From assembly GCA_026003495.1 (NCBI GenBank), contig BPHK01000001.1, positions 2,026,001 through 2,090,000 on the forward strand: a DNA stretch of 64,000 nucleotides, read 5' to 3'. A model generated the notes under the pieces. That model had not been told where the DNA came from and did no database searches. It saw only the letters and a list, made by a program, of their open reading frames with translations. This DNA is from Candidatus Kapaibacterium sp. (lineage in GTDB: Bacteria; Bacteroidota; Ignavibacteria; Kapaibacteriales; NICIL-2). A program made the translations under genes and the position numbers. Position 1 is the stretch's first letter. Every line of letters begins with the position of its first letter. Shown here one piece after another: positions 55,788 to 64,000 of this stretch.

Positions 55788-55823
55788 AAAAAAAAACGCT
55801 GGCGCCGAAATTACGACGCCAGC
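55788..55823 (-). terminator. Rho-independent terminator of tRNA-Ser
   Basis: On the minus strand GCTGGCG pairs with CGCCAGC around a 12-base loop and is followed by nine T. It sits between the tRNA and pntB. Confidence 0.85.
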
Positions 55824-55838
55824 ACCAGCCATCTTGTG

Positions 55839-55929
55839 CGGAGAGGGCGGGATTCGAACCCGCGGTAGCGGTTTATACCACTACGACGGTTTAGCAAACC
55901 GTTGGTTTCAGCCACTCACCCACCTCTCC
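55839..55929 (-). tRNA. tRNA-Ser (anticodon GCU)
   Basis: 91 bases. Acceptor stem GGAGAGG/CCTCTCC, D-arm with GAGTGGCTGAAA, anticodon stem ACGGT/ACCGT with loop TTGCTAA, a long variable arm (GTAGTGGTATAAACCGCTAC) as in class II tRNAs, and T-arm GCGGGTTCGAATCCCGC. The discriminator is G, and CCA is not encoded. Confidence 0.96.
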
Positions 55930-56067
55930 TGCTCGAAGGAGCAAAAAGCTGCCATTGCAAAAATACATCCGACTGCTTCCTCGTTGCAATAGCAGTGAGA
56001 CGGTGGCTATTGGACTAGCAGTGGATTGTGCGCATTCAAATCTTGCGTACACTGTGAACCGAAACGA

Positions 56068-56901
56068 CTACCTCGACATTCCGTCTGGGATCACTACCTC
56101 TACGACCGCTGAAAGGCTCGTTCGTTGAGTGCCATGCCGCGTAGTGCCAGGACGCGGATGCGTAATGCGGAGTCGCTGCTCAGTAGCGTAGAACAGCCGT
56201 CGTGGTAGCTGGGTAGCTGGATCGAGTTCGACCACGCCATGCGACAACATCCACGCAGCAGTATGCATCGCACCCCCTTCGATCGGCAGCAGATGCTCAG
56301 CCGAGGATGTTTCGGCAAAGCTCAGCACGCGCGGAATCCCATCGGCAGAGCAGGAATCCACGCTGCCAAGATAGAGGCGTACAAGGTGCGCAGGGGGAAC
56401 AGCGTACTCCACGAGCGTATCACGCTGCTCGACAAGCCACTGCGCGCGACCACACGCAGTGCAGCTACTGTCGAGCGGGACAAAGAAAACGGGGCCGAAG
56501 GTGCCACCAGGGACCACACTCATGCCACCAGCTATGCTGCTCGTTACCCGGACTCGCCAGCCTCGACGCGTCAGCACGAGCCGCGTTGTTACTCCCACAT
56601 GGGGAATCGTCGTGCGGGTGCTGCTATCGCCTCGTTCCGTCCACTCGCGGGCCCTGTAGCGTTCGAGCCACTGCCGGAGGAAGAGTGTGTCACCATGTGT
56701 GCTGTCACACGCAACTCTCCACTCCTCGCTCCGATGGCGGAAGAGCGCTGGCTCGCCGACAAGTGCAACCGTATCGTATGCCTCGACGTGAAATCGCAGG
56801 TGCGTTCCTGCCTCCAATTGCCATTGGAAACAGTGTTGTGCCCATCCACGCATATGCGCAGAGAAGAGCAAGAGTGTCACAACAAGGAGAACCCAGCGCA
56901 T
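56068..56901 (-). CDS. Exported protein of unknown function
   Basis: 277 residues with signal peptide MRWVLLVVTLLLFSAHMRGW to AQ. Beta-strand-rich mature part with VRLYLGSVDSCSADGIPRV and LDPATQLPRRLFYATEQRL; one CxxC pair (SSCTACGRA). The phrases look like a DUF6263/LolA-like lipid-binding fold, as in the gene before it, but I cannot name the family. Its ATG overlaps the stop of the upstream gene. Confidence 0.6.
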   Translation of the reverse strand: MRWVLLVVTLLLFSAHMRGWAQHCFQWQLEAGTHLRFHVEAYDTVALVGEPALFRHRSEEWRVACDSTHGDTLFLRQWLERYRAREWTERGDSSTRTTIPHVGVTTRLVLTRRGWRVRVTSSIAGGMSVVPGGTFGPVFFVPLDSSCTACGRAQWLVEQRDTLVEYAVPPAHLVRLYLGSVDSCSADGIPRVLSFAETSSAEHLLPIEGGAMHTAAWMLSHGVVELDPATQLPRRLFYATEQRLRITHPRPGTTRHGTQRTSLSAVVEVVIPDGMSR

Positions 56902-57824
56902 CAGAGTCGGCGTACCATTCGCCCCTGGACGTCGATATTCATCGGCACAACTGTGTTGCCTTGGTCGTAGAGCGTCATGCGTTGATCAATCTGCGCAACC
57001 GTCTCGATCAGGAGCGGCAAGCCTGTCGCCTGTTCGATGAGGTAGCGAGCGCGGAGGACGCCGTCACCACTGATCCCCATCGTCATGCCCATCTGCTCGG
57101 AAGTTCCGCTCAACAGGTAGCGCACCGACTCGACCTGCACGACAAAACACCGCCGCCCAAGCGTATCGAGGAGCCCCCCGTACGTATAGCGCAACTCCAT
57201 GTTCGTCACAATCCGTTGGCTTGCAATACCAACTTCAATTGTATCGCTTGACGTCCGCGTCCATTCCATCCCAGGACGGAGAGGCTCATCGGGAAACTCA
57301 ACCAGAAACTGTACGCGCACGCCACCGCCGGTGAGCTGCTCAATTGCTTGGCGACGGATGCTCGATGCAGCAGCAACGCCACTATCGCTTGCAACGATTG
57401 ATTGCCGGACAACTTTGCCGAGCCGGGTACACTCGATGTGCGTTTCGAGTGCTTCCAACTCCGGCAGCGACATCGTCGAATCACTCGCCCCCATTTGCGC
57501 AAGGCCGCTCAGCTCGAGTTGCACCCCACGCTGACGGAGGACAAGCTGAACGATCGAATCACTAACGCTTGTGGGCACTACCTCCTGCCGCATCGTAACC
57601 CTCGAGTGAATCGGTTGCTCGATGTCCATCACGTGGAGTGTTTGCGTGATGTGGACGGTGTTGTCGAATGCGTACGGTACTCCTTGCTTCGGCTGAAGTC
57701 GGTAAGTAGCACCCTGCTGGTTCCGTACCGATTGCTGCTGCTGGGAGCGCTTCAGAGGCGCTTGGGCGAGAAGGTTCGCTGTAACGAGCAGCGCACAGAC
57801 ACTGCCGATGGAAACAAGACGCAT
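56901..57824 (-). CDS. Exported DUF6263-like protein
   Basis: 307 residues with signal peptide MRLVSIGSVCALLVTANLLA to Q. The order PGMEWTRTSSDTIEV, YTYGGLLDTLGRRCFVVQVE, SGDGVLRARYLIEQATGLPL fits DUF6263-type periplasmic proteins, whose function is unknown. A lipid-carrier role is only a guess. ATG 57824 begins the signal peptide; ATG 57833 adds three residues. Follows typA on the same strand. Confidence 0.6.
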   Translation of the reverse strand: MRLVSIGSVCALLVTANLLAQAPLKRSQQQQSVRNQQGATYRLQPKQGVPYAFDNTVHITQTLHVMDIEQPIHSRVTMRQEVVPTSVSDSIVQLVLRQRGVQLELSGLAQMGASDSTMSLPELEALETHIECTRLGKVVRQSIVASDSGVAAASSIRRQAIEQLTGGGVRVQFLVEFPDEPLRPGMEWTRTSSDTIEVGIASQRIVTNMELRYTYGGLLDTLGRRCFVVQVESVRYLLSGTSEQMGMTMGISGDGVLRARYLIEQATGLPLLIETVAQIDQRMTLYDQGNTVVPMNIDVQGRMVRRL

Positions 57825-57862
57825 GCTATGCATTCAGTTTGTGAAATTTGGTCAGCCGCAAA

Positions 57863-59707
57863 TTACGCCATACTTTCCGCCACCGCACGGCTGCGCTTTT
57901 GATGGCGCTGGCGTTCGTTGGTGTTCAGAATCCGTTTGCGAATACGGAGCGAAAGCGGAGTGACTTCGAGCAGCTCGTCGTCGTTCAAGAATTCCAGGTA
58001 CTGCTCCAGTGTCATCGTGCGTGGTGGAGCAAGACGCACAAGCCCCTCGGAGCCGCTCGAGCGCATGTTCGTCAAATGTTTTGCTTTGCACGGATTGACG
58101 ACAAGGTCGCCTTCTCTGGCATGCTCCCCGATGACCATGCCTTCATAGACGCGTTCGCCCGGCGAAATGAAGAGCACTCCGCGCTCTTGGATGCTTTCGA
58201 GCGCGTAGGCTGTGGCGATACCATCTTCGAGCGCAACCAGACTGCCACGCGTTCGGCGAGCGATGTCCCCGCGGTACGGCTCGTAGCCGGCGAAGGTGTG
58301 GTGCAGAACGCCTTCTCCGCGCGTGAGCGTCATAAACTCAGTGCGGAAGCCAAGCAATCCGCGCGCAGGGACGCTGAACTCCAAGCGGACAGCATCTCCA
58401 ATCGGCAGCATCGCGAGCATCTCCCCACGCCGACGTCCGAGCGATTCGATAACGCTACCGCTAAATTCTGCCGGCACGTCAATGACCACATGCTCGATCG
58501 GCTCGAGCAGTTTGCCTTCGGCATCACGCTGGAAAAGAATCTCCGGTTGCGAGACGGCAAGTTCGTACCCTTCGCGGCGCATCGTTTCGATGAGCACTGC
58601 CATTTGCAGCTCTCCGCGGCCGAGCACACGGAACACATCCGGTTGATCGGTTTCCTCGATGCGGAGCGAGACATTCGTCCGAAGCTCGCGCCAGAGCCGA
58701 TCGCGCAGCTTCGGCGTCGTCACGAACTTCCCTTCCTTCCCTGCCAGCGGTGAGGTGTTCACCATGAACTGCATCGCAACGGTTGGCTCCTCGACCACCA
58801 CAGGCGGCAGCGGCTCCGGTCGCTCTGCTGCTGCGATGGTATCACCAATGCGAACAGTTTCGATTCCCGCCAGACAGATGATGTCGCCTGCTTCTGCCTG
58901 CTCAATCTCGACGCGCTCAAGCCCCCGAAATGCCATCAACTTCGTTATCCGCAGCGGCATGCTCCCACCATCGGTCGAGAGCAGGACCGCTTGATCACCG
59001 ACGCGGATACGTCCGCGGTGGATGCGACCAATAGCAAGGCGCCCGACGTAGTCGTTCCAATCGAGTGCCGAGACGATCATCTGGAATGGCTCGTCTGGAT
59101 GGTAGGCTGGCGGCGGTATGTGTTCGAGGATCGCTTCGAAGAGCGGAACCAAATTTGCGCCCTGCTCATCGAGTCGCCACGAGGCGACGCCATCGCGCCC
59201 GACAGCGTAGAGGACCGGCATATCGAGCGCTTCCAATCCCGCACCAAGGGCGAGGAACAGTTCGTGCACCTGATCGAGCACCTCGCGTGGGCGTGCATCG
59301 CTGCGATCAATTTTGTTGATGACGATAATTGCCGGCAGTTGCCGCTCGATTGCCTTGCGCACAACGAACTTCGTCTGTGGAAGCGGACCTTCGGCAGCAT
59401 CTACCAAAACAAGGACGCCATCAACCATCGAGAGCGCACGCTCGACTTCGCCACCGAAATCGGCGTGGCCCGGCGTATCCACGATGTTGATCGTGACGCC
59501 ATTCCACTCGACTGCGGTATTTTTCGCCATGATGGTGATGCCCTTTTCGCGCTCGAGCGCATTGGAGTCGAGCATGCGCTCGGCAAGAACCTGTCCATCG
59601 CGGAAGAGTCCTGCTTGGCGCAAGATTTGGTCTACGAGCGTCGTCTTGCCGTGGTCAACGTGTGCGATGATGGCAACGTTGCGGATGTCCGAACGAACCT
59701 GCATCAT
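57863..59707 (-). CDS. typA: Ribosome-associated translational GTPase BipA/TypA
   Basis: 614 residues, the usual length. G1 HVDHGKTTL (16-24), G3 [15 protein letters not shown]4 NKIDR, then EF-G-like domains and the family-specific C-terminus ([40 protein letters not shown]). It helps ribosome assembly and growth under stress. ATG 59707 is chosen at the conserved start; the frame stays open 670 bases upstream, antisense to recG, without similarity. Divergent from recG with 63 bases between starts. Confidence 0.95.
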   Translation of the reverse strand: MMQVRSDIRNVAIIAHVDHGKTTLVDQILRQAGLFRDGQVLAERMLDSNALEREKGITIMAKNTAVEWNGVTINIVDTPGHADFGGEVERALSMVDGVLVLVDAAEGPLPQTKFVVRKAIERQLPAIIVINKIDRSDARPREVLDQVHELFLALGAGLEALDMPVLYAVGRDGVASWRLDEQGANLVPLFEAILEHIPPPAYHPDEPFQMIVSALDWNDYVGRLAIGRIHRGRIRVGDQAVLLSTDGGSMPLRITKLMAFRGLERVEIEQAEAGDIICLAGIETVRIGDTIAAAERPEPLPPVVVEEPTVAMQFMVNTSPLAGKEGKFVTTPKLRDRLWRELRTNVSLRIEETDQPDVFRVLGRGELQMAVLIETMRREGYELAVSQPEILFQRDAEGKLLEPIEHVVIDVPAEFSGSVIESLGRRRGEMLAMLPIGDAVRLEFSVPARGLLGFRTEFMTLTRGEGVLHHTFAGYEPYRGDIARRTRGSLVALEDGIATAYALESIQERGVLFISPGERVYEGMVIGEHAREGDLVVNPCKAKHLTNMRSSGSEGLVRLAPPRTMTLEQYLEFLNDDELLEVTPLSLRIRKRILNTNERQRHQKRSRAVAESMA

Positions 59708-59770
59708 TCGAAAGCCTGTGGTGAACAAGGGCGCTATGACGAACGTTCCACTCCGAGAGTGCGTCGCTCG

Positions 59771-61990
59771 ATGAAGAAAGATTCTCCGCTCCAAACGCCG
59801 GTCCAATATCTCAAGGGCGTCGGCCCTCGACGCGCCGAGGTTCTGGCGGCTGCTGGTGTGCGGACCATCGAGGACTTGCTCTACTACGTGCCGCGTGCGT
59901 ATATCGAACGGACGTCGCAGCGCTCGCTCCGCTCGATCGCTGAGCCGATGCTGATGCCGGCGCTCTTTGCTCGTGAGCGCGAGTCTGTCAGCGTTCTCCG
60001 TAGGGAGGTCAGTATCATCGTCACCGTCGAGCGCATCGCCGAGAAGCGATTTCGCTCGCAGCGGACACTGCTCGAAGCGATCATCCGCGATGAGACCGGT
60101 ACGTATGGCGCGCTGCACTTCTGGAATGGGCACCAGTACTACCGGCGAGTGCTGAGCATCGGCAAACGGTACATCATCACTGGTGTTCCTGAGCTCGATC
60201 GTCTGCGCCGAGTGACATTTACGCATCCACAACTCGAACCAGTCGAGGAGGATGACGATGCAACACTTGCCCAGGGAATTCTCCCGCTCTACCGCTTGAC
60301 TGAGCCAATGCGATCGCGCGGCATTACGCAGAGCGCACTCCGGCAGCTTGTTCGCACAGCATTGGAAAGCGTCCACACGGTCATTGCCGATCCACTACCA
60401 CTGTCACTCCGCCAGGAGCGTCTGCTTCCGAGCCTTCGAGAGGCATTCGAGAATCTACACTTTCCTGCCAGCCACCAGGCGCTCGAACGCGCCCATCACC
60501 GCATGAAGTACCAGGAGATTTTCTTTTTCGAGCTCCTGCTTGCGGTCGGTCGTGAACGCAAGCGCAGGAGCCCGGCGCCTGTGATCGCAGCGGCAAGTCC
60601 ACGGTGGGAGCAGCTTTGCCGTGCGCTCCCGTTCTCCCTTACTGGCGCACAGCGGCGCGCTATCGAAACGATTGCCACCGATCTGGCAAGCGGCCGTCCG
60701 ATGCACCGCCTTCTGCAGGGCGACGTCGGCGCGGGGAAAACGCTCGTCGCGCTCGCTGCAATGCTTGCAACCACCGATGCAGGGTACCAATCGCTGCTGG
60801 CTGTTCCAACCGAAGTCCTCGCTGAACAGCATTGGCGGACGATCCGACGACTCACCAGCACGCTCGATCTCGAGGTCGTCAAGCTCGTCGGCAGCCAATC
60901 GCCAGCTGAGCGGCGTGCAACTGCTCATGCCATCGCCAGTGGCCACGCGCAGATTGTCGTCGGCACACACGCGCTCTTTGCAGAATCAGCCACAGAGGTG
61001 CAGCGGTACCATCGCGTCGGGTTAGTCGTCATTGACGAGCAGCACCGCTTCGGCGTCGTTCAGCGAGCGCGGCTCGAACAGCTTGCCAGTGCTTCGCATC
61101 CAGAGCCATTCCAGCCACACGTGCTCGTGATGAGTGCAACGCCCATCCCGCGCACGCTGACGATGACGCTCTACGGCGATCTCGACGTCACAACGCTCGA
61201 TGAACTCCCCGCTGGACGCCAGCCTGTCCGAACGCTCGTGCTCGGGCACGACCAACTCGACCGCGCCTACGAGATCATTCGCACCGAAGTCCGCGCTCAC
61301 CGGCAAGCGTTCATCGTCTATCCTCTCGTCGAGGAATCCGAACGCGTTCAACTGAAGGCAGCGAGCGCTGAGTTCGAGCGGCTTGCACGCGAGCAGTTTC
61401 CCACTGAGCGGTTGGCACTTGTTCACGGCCAGATGAGCTGGAACGAAAAAGAACACGTGATGGAGCGCTTCGCCGCTGGCGACTACGACATTTTAGTCGC
61501 GACAACCGTCATTGAAGTTGGCATTGACGTTCCCAACGCCGCCGTGATGCTCATCGAGCACGCTGAGCGCTTTGGGCTTGCCCAGCTCCACCAGCTCCGA
61601 GGGCGCGTCGGACGTGGCACTGCGCCTGCTACGTGTTTGCTCATCACCGAGCCTGCACTTGCTCAGATGGTCCAGAGCCCGCCGCGCGATGACGAGCCGC
61701 CGGCAGTCGTCCGCCTCCGAACGATGGCGCAAACCACCAACGGTTTTTTGATCGCCGAAGCCGATATGCGCCTGCGTGGACCGGGCGATATGCTCGGCAC
61801 TCGCCAAGCCGGGATGCCGGACTTTCGCTTTGTGGATTTGGCAAGTGATGCTGACATCATCGCCCAAGCACGCCAGGACGCGGTGAGATTGCTCGAGCAC
61901 GATCCACATTTTCGCCGCTCCGAGCATGCGCGGCTCCGAGAGCACCTGCTCAGCTATGCGGACGCGAACACTCACTTTTCCACTGCATAG
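59771..61990 (+). CDS. recG: ATP-dependent DNA helicase RecG
   Basis: 739 residues. The N-terminal wedge domain begins [20 protein letters not shown]. Superfamily 2 motor: Walker A GDVGAGKT at 317-324, DEQH at 422-425 with [16 protein letters not shown], and motif VI region [11 protein letters not shown]. RecG remodels stalled replication forks and Holliday junctions. ATG 59771 fits family length; a longer upstream frame is the reverse of typA. Confidence 0.95.
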   Translation: MKKDSPLQTPVQYLKGVGPRRAEVLAAAGVRTIEDLLYYVPRAYIERTSQRSLRSIAEPMLMPALFARERESVSVLRREVSIIVTVERIAEKRFRSQRTLLEAIIRDETGTYGALHFWNGHQYYRRVLSIGKRYIITGVPELDRLRRVTFTHPQLEPVEEDDDATLAQGILPLYRLTEPMRSRGITQSALRQLVRTALESVHTVIADPLPLSLRQERLLPSLREAFENLHFPASHQALERAHHRMKYQEIFFFELLLAVGRERKRRSPAPVIAAASPRWEQLCRALPFSLTGAQRRAIETIATDLASGRPMHRLLQGDVGAGKTLVALAAMLATTDAGYQSLLAVPTEVLAEQHWRTIRRLTSTLDLEVVKLVGSQSPAERRATAHAIASGHAQIVVGTHALFAESATEVQRYHRVGLVVIDEQHRFGVVQRARLEQLASASHPEPFQPHVLVMSATPIPRTLTMTLYGDLDVTTLDELPAGRQPVRTLVLGHDQLDRAYEIIRTEVRAHRQAFIVYPLVEESERVQLKAASAEFERLAREQFPTERLALVHGQMSWNEKEHVMERFAAGDYDILVATTVIEVGIDVPNAAVMLIEHAERFGLAQLHQLRGRVGRGTAPATCLLITEPALAQMVQSPPRDDEPPAVVRLRTMAQTTNGFLIAEADMRLRGPGDMLGTRQAGMPDFRFVDLASDADIIAQARQDAVRLLEHDPHFRRSEHARLREHLLSYADANTHFSTA

Positions 61991-61993
61991 AAC

Positions 61994-62647
61994 ATGCTCC
62001 ACCTGGAAACAATCGCTGCCGGCCCAGTTGCAACGAATGCATATCTGGTCGCCGATTTGCACGCAAAGCTTGCAGTGCTCATTGATGCGCCGATGGATTC
62101 AGCCCTCTGGTACCGCAGACGTCTTGCGGAAACTGGCCTTGCAGCTCAGGCGCTTTGGCTGACCCACACGCACTGGGACCATACAGCCGATGCAGCGACA
62201 CTTGCGGCATCGCTCGGCATCCCCGTACTCGTCCATCCGCTCGATGCGTATCGGCTCCGCGATCCGAACGCACACACAGTCTTTCCACTGCCGCTGAAGC
62301 TGGAAGCTGTTGATGTCGGCGGCTACGTGCATCATGGCGACGTGCTCGAGCTTGGCGCGCTCCGCTTCGAGGTACGCCACGTCCCCGGTCACACGGAAGG
62401 GAGCGTCGTGTTCATCGAGCACAGTGCGCGGGCAGTCTTTTGCGGCGACACCCTCTTTGCGGGGAGCATCGGGCGAACTGATCTTCCAGGTGGTGACTAT
62501 GAACAGCTCACCGCTTCGATTCATCGCGAGCTACTCTCGCTACCGGATGACTACGTCTGTTACCCCGGCCACATGGAGGCAACAACAATCGGAGAGGAAC
62601 GCCGCTCGAATCCGTTTCTGCAGGACCAATCGCTCTTCCGCACATAA
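61994..62647 (+). CDS. MBL-fold hydrolase, glyoxalase II-like
   Basis: 217 residues. The metal site THTHWDHTAD (HxHxDH), HVPGHTEGS, GDTLFAGSIGRTDLPGG and PGHMEATTIGEER are all present, as in hydroxyacylglutathione hydrolase-like proteins of the YcbL type. The natural substrate is not certain. Begins four bases after the recG stop, so co-transcribed. Confidence 0.9.
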   Translation: MLHLETIAAGPVATNAYLVADLHAKLAVLIDAPMDSALWYRRRLAETGLAAQALWLTHTHWDHTADAATLAASLGIPVLVHPLDAYRLRDPNAHTVFPLPLKLEAVDVGGYVHHGDVLELGALRFEVRHVPGHTEGSVVFIEHSARAVFCGDTLFAGSIGRTDLPGGDYEQLTASIHRELLSLPDDYVCYPGHMEATTIGEERRSNPFLQDQSLFRT

Positions 62648-62663
62648 GAGGACTGTGCACGTG

Positions 62664-63191
62664 ATGACAAAGTTTTCATTGTGTTGTCATTGCCAGCTTA
62701 GGATTTGCCTGGTAAGTTTGCTGTTGAGCGTAGTGCTCATCGCTGGTGGGTGCTATTCGTTCACTGGTGGCAGCGTGCCCCCGCATTTGAAGACCATCGC
62801 GATCGCAACAGTTACCGACCGCAGCAGCTTTGGGCAACCCATCTGGCGAGAAGTCGCCACTCAGCTGCTCATCGAGCGCTTTCGCAACGATAACACACTG
62901 CAACTTGTCGATCGCGATGGCAACGCTGAGCTTCGAGCTGCACTCACAAGCATAACGGAAGAACCCGTTACGCTGCGGCCAGGCGAAATCGAACGCGAGC
63001 GGAAACTGCGCGTCAGTCTCGAGGTCGAGTACTTCGACGCCGTCAAAGGGCGCACCATTTTCCGCCGCACGTTCACCAGCGAACAGTTCTTCCCAATTGC
63101 GCAGGCTGCCACCGCCCGCGACCAAGCGATTCGCACTGCGCTCGAACAAATCACCGCCGACGTGCTCTTGGCAGTCGTTAGCGATTGGTGA
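62664..63191 (+). CDS. lptE: LPS assembly lipoprotein LptE family
   Basis: 175 residues. Signal peptide with lipobox (LIAGGC, Cys about 30), then YSFTGGSVPPHLKTIAIATV, the typical start of LptE homologues in Bacteroidota, and ELRAALTSI, LRVSLEVEYFDA later. LptE plugs the LptD barrel that inserts lipopolysaccharide into the outer membrane. ATG 62664 or GTG 62661 starts it. Confidence 0.85.
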   Translation: MTKFSLCCHCQLRICLVSLLLSVVLIAGGCYSFTGGSVPPHLKTIAIATVTDRSSFGQPIWREVATQLLIERFRNDNTLQLVDRDGNAELRAALTSITEEPVTLRPGEIERERKLRVSLEVEYFDAVKGRTIFRRTFTSEQFFPIAQAATARDQAIRTALEQITADVLLAVVSDW

Positions 63192-63209
63192 ACGTTCCAG
63201 CAGACAAGT

Positions 63210-64000
63210 ATGCTTTTCCTTGAAGACATTGCCGATCTGGTCGTCGCAGTGTACGTTGCTTCGCTCATCGTGCTCTTTGCATTTGGAGTCCATAGCTTGG
63301 TGATGCTCTACTACTATCGCCGTACTGCATCGCAGTCCCCCACGCCGCCGGTCGAAATGCTCGATCCGCTTCCAGTGGTGACGGTACAGCTACCGATCTA
63401 CAACGAGGTGTACGTCGTCGAACGCTTGCTCGATGTAGTCACCCAGCTGGACTACCCACGCGACAAGCTCGAAATCCAAGTGCTCGACGACTCTACTGAC
63501 GAAACGCAGCACATCGCGCAGCGACGCGTCGAGTACTATCGCCAGCAAGGGTTCGACATTACCTACATCCACCGCACCGAGCGCACTGGCTATAAGGCGG
63601 GTGCACTGCGTCACGGCTTAGCCATGGCACGCGGGGAATTCATCGCAATCTTCGACGCAGACTTTGTTCCAAAGCCAGATTTTCTCAAGCGGACGCTCCC
63701 GTTCTTTGCCGATCCACGAGTCGGAATGGTGCAAACACGCTGGGAGCACCTCAACGAAAACTACTCGCTGCTGACGCAAGCGCAGGCACTTGCGCTCGAC
63801 GGGCATTTTGTCATCGAGCAGCAGGTACGCTACAAAGCAGGCTTTTTCATCAACTTCAACGGCACTGCTGGTATCTGGCGCCGCACGTGCATCGAAGATG
63901 CTGGCAACTGGCACAGCGACACACTTGCAGAAGATCTCGACTTGAGCTATCGCGCACAACTGCGGGGCTGGCGCTTTGTGTTCTTAGCCGACGTCACCTC
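63210..64000 (+). CDS. Glycosyltransferase family 2, cellulose synthase-like (3' end outside window)
   Basis: 263 residues visible. An N-terminal membrane segment (LVVAVYVASLIVLFAFGVHS) precedes the GT-A domain: VTVQLPIYNE, VLDDSTDET, IFDADFVPKPDFL and TLAEDLDLSYRAQLRGW. DDS, DAD and the TxAED base with the following RGW motif define processive or semi-processive GT2 enzymes of membranes; the product (polysaccharide or glycolipid) is not evident. It runs off the right edge. Follows lptE by 18 bases, so it may act in envelope sugar synthesis. Confidence 0.9.
   Translation, partial: MLFLEDIADLVVAVYVASLIVLFAFGVHSLVMLYYYRRTASQSPTPPVEMLDPLPVVTVQLPIYNEVYVVERLLDVVTQLDYPRDKLEIQVLDDSTDETQHIAQRRVEYYRQQGFDITYIHRTERTGYKAGALRHGLAMARGEFIAIFDADFVPKPDFLKRTLPFFADPRVGMVQTRWEHLNENYSLLTQAQALALDGHFVIEQQVRYKAGFFINFNGTAGIWRRTCIEDAGNWHSDTLAEDLDLSYRAQLRGWRFVFLADVT

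Noticed and set aside
58991-59770. 260-codon extension of recG to the left
   Set aside because: It is the reverse of typA; RecG similarity begins at ATG 59771.
59708-60376. 220-codon extension of typA to the right
   Set aside because: It lies opposite recG and has no similarity; TypA begins at [10 protein letters not shown].

Overview
This is bacterial chromosomal DNA of moderately high GC, most likely from the Bacteroidota/Chlorobiota side of the FCB group; a Kapabacteria-like lineage is my best guess, not proven. The basis is: C-terminal sorting domains of type IX secretion (T9SS) on the secreted proteases, an AMP nucleosidase that I recognise as the Bacteroidetes-type short form, DUF3108 and LptE-type lipoproteins, an Oar-like TonB-dependent receptor, a possible TAnnTTTG promoter, and flagellar genes, which rule out most classical Bacteroidetes. 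Shine-Dalgarno sequences are present before many genes.

Layout. 1-676: end of a methyltransferase gene. 1020-10729: a layered defence locus. An older type I restriction-modification operon is in pieces (hsdM head, hsdM tail, a possible hsdS trace and an hsdR tail). Between the pieces sit an Mrr-type restriction gene, an XRE-ImmA/DUF4411 pair that looks like a toxin-antitoxin module, and a complete second type I system in the order hsdR-hsdS-hsdM. 10790-16534: small housekeeping and unknown genes, including a nuoC with no other nuo gene near it, a lipoyl-ligase/octanoyltransferase gene and a fused two-domain oxidoreductase. 16632-19067: a C-terminal processing protease and a DUF3108 protein. 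26523 down to 19182 (minus strand): a compact operon for a TolC/MacA/MacB-type exporter with two separate permeases, ending in a GH3 glycosidase.

26753-34643 is the most unusual part. It is a tandem array of three two-gene units. In each unit gene A is a secreted, cysteine-rich zinc metalloprotease (HExxHxxGxxH) with a T9SS sorting domain, and gene B is a secreted protein whose second half resembles netrin/TIMP-like (NTR) domains. Each A gene is preceded by a nearly identical leader with a 19-codon reading frame whose stop overlaps the protease start (ATGA). The third protease has a one-base frameshift exactly at its sorting domain, and a fourth leader copy at the right end has decayed. A lipoprotein gene, a frameshifted Lgt-like gene and a sigma-factor gene follow.

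37142-44273: the first half of a split methionine synthase, flhA, an MFS transporter, a class V aminotransferase, and a chimeric gene joining FliJ to part of the hook protein FlgE, a likely scar of flagellar gene loss. 44431-48773: a DksA-like protein with a long histone-H1-like tail, AMP nucleosidase and a TonB-dependent receptor. 48921-57824 (minus): Oar-like receptor, PlsC, a lipoprotein, dCTP deaminase, a lone pntB, tRNA-Ser(GCU) and two exported unknown proteins. 57863-64000: typA/bipA divergent from recG, then an MBL-fold hydrolase, LptE and a family 2 glycosyltransferase that runs off the window.
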